Assembly (NCBI GenBank): GCA_002633025.1
Contig: NMRB01000461.1
Coordinates: 86,525-150,524, forward strand
Length of the DNA: 64,000 nucleotides
Source: Notospermus geniculatus
Taxonomy: Eukaryota > Nemertea > Pilidiophora > Heteronemertea > Lineidae
Direction: 5' to 3'
The notes beneath the pieces were generated by a model. The model did not search any database. It was not told where the DNA came from and was given only the letters and a program-made list of their open reading frames with translations. Below, piece after piece: positions 55,600 through 64,000 of this stretch (position 1 is the first letter of the stretch; every line of letters starts with the position of its first letter). The translations under genes and the position numbers were made by a program.

Positions 55600-56437
55600 A
55601 GCTTCATATAAATAAATACCAATCAAATTCAAACTGGTGACTGAAATTCACCTTTACTATTTCAAAATGATTCTTACTTGTCGTTTTGGTTAGCGCTCGG
55701 TTCTGTATGGTCGCAATCTCGATATTCTTCGTTAAAGATGGCACTACAGGGACATGGACTACACTAATTGTATGTATACAATAACTACATCTACATGTAG
55801 TGAAGCAACACGATATGGAAGTTTATTGATGGAGTGAGCGCAAGATTTCACAAATAATATAGAACGTATATGCCAAGACGAAATCGGCAGTAGTTATTGT
55901 TACTTTCAAAGACGAAAACGTATGCTGTCATTATGAAAACATTATTTCAAGCAAACGACCATACTTAAATACGTCTGCAACGCTACCTGTGAGTCAGTTC
56001 GAAAAATCAGACAAAATGTCATGTCATTAAAGAAAATTTCTCAAAATGTGAAAATTTTTTCTCCCAATTTGAGGAATTGAAAAATTCACGCAAAATTTCA
56101 AAATTTCCCACTTCTTATTTTCCACTTTTATTTCTTACTTCCTTTATGGTGACTTACATGTATTTTAAACGTCCACCAAACACTTCCACTAGTACTTGCA
56201 CAGGTTCCAGCTGCTTCATTCAGCAAAACACAAAGTAACTCGTTTCGATTTGATGCAAGTCTGCCGTTTCCGCCATCCTCTTCCAAGAACACCGCACAAG
56301 CAATAGACCTCAGTGGTATGTCCACTGGCGGCCTTTCACAAAGAGCTCCCTGATCTTGTGAACGCCTTCCTATATGAAACCTAAAAAGGTGATCGTAGAC
56401 ATTGAAATCGATACATCTTTGGTTGGATCCAATATCC

Positions 56438-56637
56438 TTAAAGGAGCACGGTGTTGGATCTCAAATGCGTTATTTGACTGCCGACGTAGAGCGGCGGTAA
56501 GATGAACTACAAAAATGCATTACAAAATGTACGCAGTAAATCGGGTCATTCGCCGAAACGTAGTTAGACCCTCGGGTTGGAGAGTGGCGCGGTGGCGCCG
56601 GCTGTCGAGAAAAAGTGGCAATACCGTGCTCCTTTAA
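56438..56637. mobile_element. TTAA-flanked MITE, second copy of AAAGGAGCACGG family
   Basis: It matches 49298-49512 along its length with small deletions, and TTAA lies at both ends. Confidence 0.85.
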
Positions 56638-56997
56638 CATAAAAGAGTGTGTCTGTTTCATACATGTATTATTACATGTAGGCGTACAAAGTATATACAT
56701 GTAGTGAGGTTTCGCGAATCTGACGAAACACGAAGTACGAAATACGAACTTGGACTTCATTTCCATGACGTAATGTATTTCAGGAGATGGATGGTATCCC
56801 AAATATCGCCTGCTGCAAGAGCGTCTTTTAGCGTATGACGTTAGACTGATGGAGTTACGGTGTATATTAAACTCTGAAATTTTAACTCTGAAATTTATCT
56901 TTCGTTTCCATTTCGTATACGAAGTGGAAATCACCTCGTATACGAAGTGGAAATTTAAAAATTCAAAATGCACCATAACTCTCTCGGCCTTAGTGAT

Positions 56998-58817
56998 ATC
57001 AAAAATTCATAAGCGAGCGAAAAATGTACAATTAAAATTCATCAAAAACACCAACTTTCTACATGCAATTATGTGTTTAATCTCCAACCGATTGAGACAA
57101 TCTTGGTGTCAATCTGTCGGGTGTGATGTCCGCTTTCCGAAAAGATTGATGAATCAAACACATGTAGTAAACAAGCCTGGTGGCGTTAAGGTTCACGTAG
57201 TGAAATTATCGAAAAAAATATCGCAATTGAGGGACATGGGGCGCCATTTTAGAAATTCTGAACTTCCAATACCCGACATGGTCCTAAGGATAGTTCATTG
57301 CTTTGCCACCAGGGAAGCTATGGCACTACGCGTAGAATCCAGGCAGTGCTCATCCAGGAGGCGATTACCTGCACTCGACGACCGGTAGCCTGCTTTGTTC
57401 ACCCACGTGGTGATGATCGACTCATTATTCACAGGGGAGGCAGGCAAGGCGGGTTGATTTCTAATTACATGTATTAGGCGTTTCATAATAGTTATCTACA
57501 TTAATAATTCATACCTTATCTCAAAAATCGGCTAGTTTATTGTAACCTTTCTCCCACAAAATGTATCATTTTACGCATTTTACGTTTGCGATGTTGACTT
57601 ATATCTAACAATCCTGAAACCCCTACGCCTTCCAATAATAGGCTCGTCCTGCCTGTGTTATTCTGCCATGTATTGGATATCGCGAATGCACNAGTGGCGC
57701 CACCAAATAGCCTGGTAGTCTATCATGTTTCGGAGGTGTTTTGAAAGTGCCTTATGGTCGTTTGCATTTCTCTTGACCACCACCGTGGCGTGGTGGTCTT
57801 TTTTTAGTGCTCGGATCTCCAGTTTTTGTTCATGCAGTTCAGCTTTAAACGCAATTTTTAGGTCAACCAACGAATATTATGGCCCCAGAGGAAATCCGAA
57901 GCAGCAAATGGATATCTACTTTTAACTTATTAAGGTTATTCACTAAAAGTTCGTCTCTATCGAAGGTTATCCGATTTTATTGGCTTTCAATCTTCAGCCT
58001 CACAGTGAAAGTTTCCTGCGAGAGTGCGAAGCCCTGGTTATGATAATGTGAATAACCGCGCTATCGAAGAGTGAATCGGGCAAAACCGGTATGAAAATAA
58101 TGGTCACTACGTGAACCAATATTACTCTGTAGATGAGACGATTCAACACCTATTTTGTCCCCGTCCACACCGCCGCGACGAATGGTGGTCTCGGGCAAAC
58201 CTATCCCGCTAGACGGCGCTACTAGTAATTGTAAACAACAGCGATCACTGCGCTGCCACTGTCGCTGTCAATCATCCTGGTCACCGTGGCTACGGCGGAA
58301 GTAGCCATGTATAATAAGTAAAATCTATCGGCACTGGGTAATTTTACTGCTGTCATTTCAACGTTTAATCTAAATACGCAAGTTTACAAGTCATATCCAA
58401 CACTCTAAACCGTTACCAAGATTTTATTACAGCTGATTTCCGAGAAACGATTCCAGCCAATGGGAACACAGTAGGCGGAGTTTGTAAAGAAAACACGTGG
58501 ATTTGCGGCGGGCTTTATGCAAATAAGGGAAAGCGCCACCTGTCGGTAACTTCAGGTACTGTGTACCCGTGGGGACCATTCGTCGCGAGTGCTTGGGACC
58601 CATGAAACATTGGTTACTTCAGGGCCATCTGTCAACATAATTTGGGACTTAGCTCAAGATTTTAGGATTGGAAATGAGAGAGCACATCTCAAGCTTCCAT
58701 TTGATGGCGAGTTCAACGAAATTCGATGGATATTACGCACTCTACAGAGCTGAGAAAAGGAGGCTTTTTCGTGAAATTTTAGTTGTACATTTTTTGCTCG
58801 CTTATGAATTTTTGATG
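56998..58817. mobile_element. AAAATTCATAAGCGAGC-family element with internal insertion
   Basis: It is a near-identical copy of 20212-21080 broken at 57170/58119 by a 0.95-kb element. The uninterrupted copy reads GTAAATATTACTC at the same point. Confidence 0.85.
57171..58118. mobile_element. AAGCCTGGYGGCG-family element
   Basis: It starts ACAAGCCTGGTGGCGTTAAG, with GGTTCACGTAGTGA soon after, and ends TCACTACGTGAACC. Related ends occur at 59703-60505, and a fragment lies at 50017-50063. A minus-strand frame at about 57658-57870 (ELHEQKLEIRALKKD) is faintly like a coiled coil but has no clear identity. Confidence 0.75.
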
Positions 58818-59702
58818 ATATGCTAAAAGATGCACTGGTAGCAGGGATATTTTGTGGTACCAACCATGTACATGTACATGTACATTAGGTTCTGGAAATG
58901 AAGTTGAATTTCGTATTTCGTAATTCCTGTTTCGTCAGATTCGCGAAACCTCGCGATCGGAAGCCTATGTAAGTACATGTACGATGTGCAAGAACATGAA
59001 AGCCCTTTTCGTTCCCGAAGCCGCCACTAGGGCTCGAAGGCTTCGGTATTGGCCGCCGGTTTATTTCTGACGTCATTCTAGGATTCCATTTTCCCCTAAA
59101 ATTTCATTCTTTCCCGCTCTAATAAAACGGCGATCTTAAGCTTTTGTTACAGATCTGCAACACAGACAAAGAACATGTTCTCATCAACAAACTTCCGCGC
59201 AATACGGCATGTTCGATGACATTTACCACCCACGTGGCTAGGGGCATCCCCATTCTAAAAATAACTCGTGATATCAACATGATGATCTACAAATAGGCTA
59301 GATCCTCGGAAAATTTTATGCCGCAAAGATGGCGGCCAATACCGAAGACCCGAAGCCTTCTAAACGTAGCGGCGGCTTCGGGAACCAAAATGTACGAAAG
59401 CCACAACCAATGGCTGCGAGGCGGACTACACATCCAATTATGATCTTGGCTTCCCTGACCACAGTTCATCCCATGTGTACGTATACACAGGTGTAAAGTT
59501 TTTCAGTGTTTCCGTGTGTCACTGTTCCCCCTATTGTTCTGAAACACTGGCAGATAGATCGAAACGTTTCTCTCTGTGTCCTCCATTGTCGAGTCGCGGC
59601 TTATTCCAATAGCAGGGGAACACTCGCAGATGGGGAACGCTCAAAAACGTTACACCGGTACTATCTTCGTTACTGTTCGTGTTGGTCAAAAAATAAATAT
59701 CA
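58818..59702. other. No gene recognised
   Basis: It has a short ACATGTACATGTACAT microsatellite at 58865-58885. Paired GAAGCCGCC / GGCGGCTTCGGG blocks (about 59018 and 59370) form a loose inverted repeat. There are no exon signatures. Confidence 0.5.
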
Positions 59703-60505
59703 ACAAGCCTGGCGGCGTAAATGGTTCACGTGGAAAGAGTTTGAAAAAGAATGTTCGCGCAAACACACAAAACTGCCTTCGATACAACAGCACGAAGTAA
59801 GTGCTCAACCTGATAGGCCTACTGCTACACTATAAAACAGTCCAATGGACAGAAGTTGTCACAGCCTGCGCAAAGTACATTCAATTCAGGCTAACACACC
59901 GACTGAAAAAAGTAAATCAACCCTCCCTCTCCATCATGAATGATGAAACAAAACAAGCCCAACCCAGTACTCGCACAAAAAGGGTGAGTGAAAATCCACG
60001 GCTCGTCGTAATGAAAACGCTCATAATGCACCATGGGTAAAGATAGAGACTGACCTCAAACCACTTCTAAATATAAATCCACGTGCTTCTCAACCTCGGC
60101 GCCACATCGAGGTCGAACTAATTACACAAACCATCGTATAGGTATTTGCTCGTCCGCCCGTGAGCCCGAGATTGAATGTGTGCTCATCAGCCTCCGTCCC
60201 ACTTTCGGACTCCGTCGGTAATAGCTGGCCTATGTACATACCCCGCATGGATTTTAACCAATCGGATTCATTTCTTAATTATGAAATGGGTGGAAAACCA
60301 CAAAATGCCCGAAAAAACATATTAATCGCAAACTAATCGGTTTTATTATTAGCCCGGACACTACTAGGCATAAAAAGTAACATATACCAGCTTAATGTTT
60401 TGAAAGCCGATAATGATTTAGTGCCGAAAAGTGTGTCGAAAGCTCATTTTGGACCAAATACATGTATAATGGTCACTAAAGGGACTATAGGCCCACGTGA
60501 ACCAA
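59703..60505. mobile_element. Second AAGCCTGGYGGCG-family element
   Basis: It starts AACAAGCCTGGCGGCGTAAA, then GGTTCACGTGG, and ends ATGGTCACT...CACGTGAACCA. The interior differs from 57171-58118. Confidence 0.65.
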
Positions 60506-60760
60506 TATCAATATCAATACACATGCTTTGTCAAGGTTGCGCTTTGTAGTTTTTTCTCGCGTTGTTGAACCAAAAGATCATGTTACCCGTTTATGGAGTG
60601 TCCTTTATGATTGGGCAACCTGATAACGAGCAGAATAAACCTTGCTCAAATTTGTTCATACTGTGTAGATAAGGTGACCCATGATAAAATACCAGACGAT
60701 GTTAAAGGCATTTTGTCATCATTTTATGATCTGTGTGATACATGTAGGTAAGCTACTAAT

Positions 60761-60911
60761 AGGGAGGTTTCGAAATCAAACGATAAACGTAAACGTTAAC
60801 GACAACGTTATTTTTGTACCGAAAATGCAATATATAATCTGGGTAATGTTAGTATGAAAAATAACGTTGTCGTAATGTTCACGTTTATTATTTGATTTCT
60901 AAACCTCCCTA
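60761..60911. mobile_element. 151-bp MITE, TIR AGGGAGGTTTCGAAATCAAA
   Basis: The ends AGGGAGGTTT and AAACCTCCCT are inverted, with stems through CGTAAACGTTAACGACAACG. The second copy is at 61301-61452 in the opposite orientation. Confidence 0.85.
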
Positions 60912-61300
60912 TTATCATTAAACAAAGCGTTTAAGAAAAAGTGCAATCAAAATATACCGCCATGGAAATAACTGAAACAGTCACTGATATCGGAGAATGC
61001 CCTGGCTCTCTTTAATACGACAGAATCCTCGACAAAATTTCTCGGAGTACTGAGCAGATTGCCGTAGTCAGTAATTTTTGCTTGTTTGATTGAACCAATT
61101 TTGTGGGCGCACAGAACGAAAGTTTAGAGGCTGACTTGATCGGTAACATCCGCACCGTATAGGCCTATATGGAAGAAAAAAAATGTAGGCGATGCACTAG
61201 GCGATACCGTAGGCCTATGGTGTGTATGGCCCACCAGTAGCACTGCAAAAATGTCCTATCGAGGACGGTTGGGGATTCACGACAGTATTGAACGTGATAA

Positions 61301-61452
61301 TACGGAGGTTTAGAAATCAAAAGATAAACGTAAACTTTACGACAACTTTATTTTTCATACTACACATTAACCAGATTTTATATTGCATTTTCGGTACAAA
61401 AATAACGTTGTCGTTAACGTTTACGTTTATCGTTTGATTTCTAAATCTCCCT
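61301..61452. mobile_element. Second copy of the GGAGGTTT MITE, inverted
   Basis: It contains the same CGTTGTCGTTAACGTTTACG stem and a GGTACAAAAATAACG word as 60761-60911, reversed. Confidence 0.85.
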
Positions 61453-61782
61453 ATTCTTTGAAGCTGCTTGAACGCTTTTAGATTTTACTTCAGGCCATGA
61501 AGGGTACATGTATTTCAGAAAAAAACAATACTAGGATAAATAACTGGTCTCCCAATATACCCTTGATGTTTATTCAGAAACACCAACATGACGGCAAGCA
61601 AACATTCATCAAAAAATCTAAATATGCCACGGTCAGTATGTTTGTGAAATTCTCTGAAAATATCGTAGAAATTACATGTATACTGACACTATCGTTTACC
61701 TGTACCAAGTCATAGAAGTCATCGTGATGGTGCTGATCAGGTTGACGTTATCAACATACATGTAGGCCCAGTGTAGTCTCAC

Positions 61783-61971
61783 TTGAAATTTGAATTGAAT
61801 TCCGATGGCACCATAAGTTTTTCCCCAGTTTTTTTTTCTTCCGCACGTCATCTTTAATTCTCGAGCCCAGACAGGTTGACCGGGCGAGCGATTGTTCAAC
61901 CGAGATAAGGACGCGAGTCCTTGGAAAGAGCCGATCTCGTTCTGATCATGAGTTTGTTTGTGTTTCTTCAT
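61783..61971 (-). CDS. Possible first exon of unknown minus-strand gene
   Basis: ATG at 61971 follows an in-frame TAA about 30 bases upstream. It opens MKKHKQTHDQNEIG and runs 63 codons to a possible donor, TTTCAA|GTGAGA. The product is basic with no recognised domain. Confidence 0.2.
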
Positions 61972-62207
61972 TCTGAGGCGAGGAGGGGAAGACTGCGTTT
62001 AAACAGGAACATCCAAGAAACTGCTTCGATTTGTCGATGATTGCGTACATGCAGGTAAGTCACGATGACAAATGTTGAAGTTTCGTCTTATCTTCCCAGT
62101 AAACGCCCTTGCTTATTCAGAGTATTTTGCTATTAGTCCATTTTTCAGTCTCGAGTTGGCCTGCATATTGTCTGACTCATTCAATTTAACTGTCAGAGAT
62201 TTCACTT

Positions 62208-62648
62208 TAAGGGCCTGTCACACTGAAGTAGTTCTCAAAACGTCCTGCCCCGTCCTAAAAAAATCGTAAAACGGGCTAGAACGTGTAACCCTTGGCCAAA
62301 TAACGCATCGATGTTCTGGAGTACCCTTCCCGTCCTTAAAGTTCGAAAAAAGTTGTGATAGCTCAGTGTGATGGGGGTATTATGCCCTCATCACACTGAG
62401 CTAGTTCTCAGTACGTTCTTGAAAATGTTACCGAACGGATTCAAACTGTGTGCGAACGGAGTGAACGTAGTAAGTGGCAACTTTTTACAGTCTTTTTACG
62501 AACTTCATGGACGGGCTTGGACGCCGGAAGAGTGCGCCAGTACTTCGAGGCATTATTTGGCCAACGTTACATGTTCTAGCCCGTTTTACGATTTTTTTTA
62601 CGACGGGGCAGGACGTTTTGAGAACTACTTCAGTGTGACAGTACCTTT
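62208..62648. mobile_element. Element with TIR GGGCCTGTCACACTGAAG
   Basis: TAAGGGCCTGTCACACTGAA at the left is mirrored by TTCAGTGTGACAGTACCTTTA at the right. Inner inverted blocks centre on a CTCAGTGTGATG hairpin at about 62360-62400. Confidence 0.8.
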
Positions 62649-62929
62649 ACGCTAAATGCCTAGTATGCATCCCAGCGGTGCACGCCTGGGTAGCCCCCGG
62701 GGGTAGGATAGGCCTAATGAAAAGTGTGCACAGTTTCGTAATTGCAAATTTTGCTTATTTCTTATGTGCCAACTCGATTTGGTATTCACTTGCTACCAAA
62801 GTCGATGTTGTCGTCTGTCCAGCACGTCCAAAATTGTAGAAGGAAACCAATTTCACGCCAGCGACAGGGCAATGGGCACCCGCTCAATATAGGCCTACGC
62901 CTGCCTTTTGCGCTGTCTGCCCACACCAA

Positions 62930-63380
62930 CACAGAAAGAAAAAACGATCTCATCTCGAGATAAAATGAATCTCCAACTCTTGTCCCTAAAATGAGTTTAT
63001 TTTGCAACTCGAATAGACATAACTGGGTCTCCACTTGAGATGACATTGTCTCCAAGTCGGACACTAGAACCACCACACCACCGAGCTCCTCATGAGCAGA
63101 TTTTGGTTCCCCTCCGTTTCTTTCCAATTTTCTCCAGCTGATGCCCTGTCCCATCGACTGGAGAACTGAGAAAACGCAAAAGGAGTAGACTTTGTCTCCA
63201 CTTCAGAATGAGACTCCAGTTGCAGTTATCTCCAGTCGATGCAAGAAAACTGGCAAAGCATTAGAAAACTGGTACATGTACTCATTTCTGTGTTCGAGTA
63301 GCAAAGAAACTCATTTTAGGGACAAAATAGCAGGCTAGAGACTCATTTTAACTCGAGCTGAGATCGATTTTTTTTCTGTG
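62930..63380. mobile_element. Second copy of the GGAGAC-rich palindromic element
   Basis: It is inverted relative to 15045-15690. The A-box part of the tRNA-like unit is kept at about 63058-63095, but the B box and T-run are deleted. Confidence 0.75.
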
Positions 63381-63528
63381 AACATTCAGGACAAATGGTG
63401 CCTCATGTACAGGCAGGGGAGAAGAGTTCCAACATGTTGTTCAAATGTTGCTTTGGCAAGTTTACATGTATACAGGCTCAAAAGTTCGTGTCATCTACAT
63501 GTAATGTTCAGGGCCCATATTCATAAAA

Positions 63529-63800
63529 CTGCTTAAAGATAACGTATCACGACTTCATTGTTTACATTCAATGTTTGTAAACATGCATGTTTACATTATG
63601 TTATTTTGGACTTTTAGGACATGCCAACCCACCAAATTGAATATTTTCAGTAGCAAAATAATTTCTAGAGGGGCATGCCACCAACAAATTACAATGTACT
63701 CATAAGGCAAAGAAAGACTGTACACAAACAAACAAAATGTAAATAAACAATGATTTTCGTGGCCCGCGAAAATATCCGTGATATATTATCTTTAAGTCTA
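63529..63800. mobile_element. MITE-like inverted repeat, GCTTAAAGATAACGTATCAC ends
   Basis: CTTAAAGATAACGTATCACG at the left pairs with CGTGATATATTATCTTTAAG at the right. Inner TTGTTTACATT words also pair. Confidence 0.65.
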
Positions 63801-64000
63801 AATGTGACACATATCCTTTGTTCAACACAAAAGATAAGTACCGGTATCACACTTTGACTTAAAGGACCACAGTGCTTCCCAATCCTGCGTTAACCTACCC
63901 GCGTTAAGGGAGACCTCTATTGACGACTTGGTAAACTACGCATGCTACTACGTGCATTGTAGTGTAATCATACATTCTCCAACACTGGGGCGAAAGGCTT

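Larger units (their letters stand above)
45770..56230 (-). repeat. Tandem segmental duplication carrying the three GPCR genes
   Basis: Three units (about 45770-47640, 51770-53560, 54560-56230) share the receptor gene and upstream DNA. Upstream words such as AAGCAACACG, then ATATAGAAAGTA, then CCAAG(G/A)CGAAAT, then CAGCTGCTTC recur in order in each. The units are separated by unrelated mobile DNA. The duplication is seen directly; its order of events is inferred. Confidence 0.8.

Noticed and set aside
59506-60040. Overlapping plus-strand frames of 70-109 codons
   Set aside because: There is no conserved motif, they span the start of a mobile element, and no splice pattern is visible.

Overview
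The window is animal genomic DNA, most likely from a marine invertebrate. Genes are split by GT-AG introns, intergenic and intronic space is full of inverted-repeat transposons, and the sequence is rich in ACATGTA and TAGGCCTA words. I associate that word use with deuterostome genomes (echinoderm, hemichordate or amphioxus type), but this is an impression and not proof. There is no bacterial-style operon, rRNA or CRISPR. A 720-base assembly gap lies at 43345-44064 and a single N in the run at 57691-57700.

Left part (1-9131): repeats, plus a fragmentary plus-strand gene whose best exon (about 3400-3760) looks like an OB-fold protein. Two fold-back elements (4910-6395) carry the first codons of a mariner-like transposase.

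Main gene (9132-27015, minus strand): ten exons with consistent splice phases add up to 2772 coding bases (923 residues) for a DEG/ENaC/ASIC-type trimeric sodium channel. It has the HG gating motif, TM1, FPSVAICN, the cysteine-rich ectodomain, PPC...Y, and a TM2 with a GGS filter. One 1465-base exon adds a roughly 430-residue helical, glycosylation-rich insertion where related channels have only a few dozen residues. Its introns are packed with nested transposons.

Middle (27100-39400): almost entirely inverted-repeat elements, including a 2.46-kb palindromic element (34551-37007), a GC-rich element (37997-38628) and a family ending in AGCTCACC that carries a 145-bp-period tandem array.

Right part (39650-56000): a GPCR pseudogene (39654-40723), a six-transmembrane TRP-like channel that runs into the gap (41374-43344), and three intronless, tandemly duplicated class A GPCR genes on the minus strand (45890-46900, 51882-52895, 54604-55599). 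The duplicated units include upstream DNA, and different MITEs have since landed in each copy. The end (56000-64000) is again mobile DNA.

Taken together the window holds sensory or peptide-signalling type membrane proteins (a DEG/ENaC channel, a TRP-like channel and four peptide-receptor-like GPCRs). A functional link among them is not shown. The strongest candidate for something undescribed is the DEG/ENaC channel with the giant ectodomain insertion.
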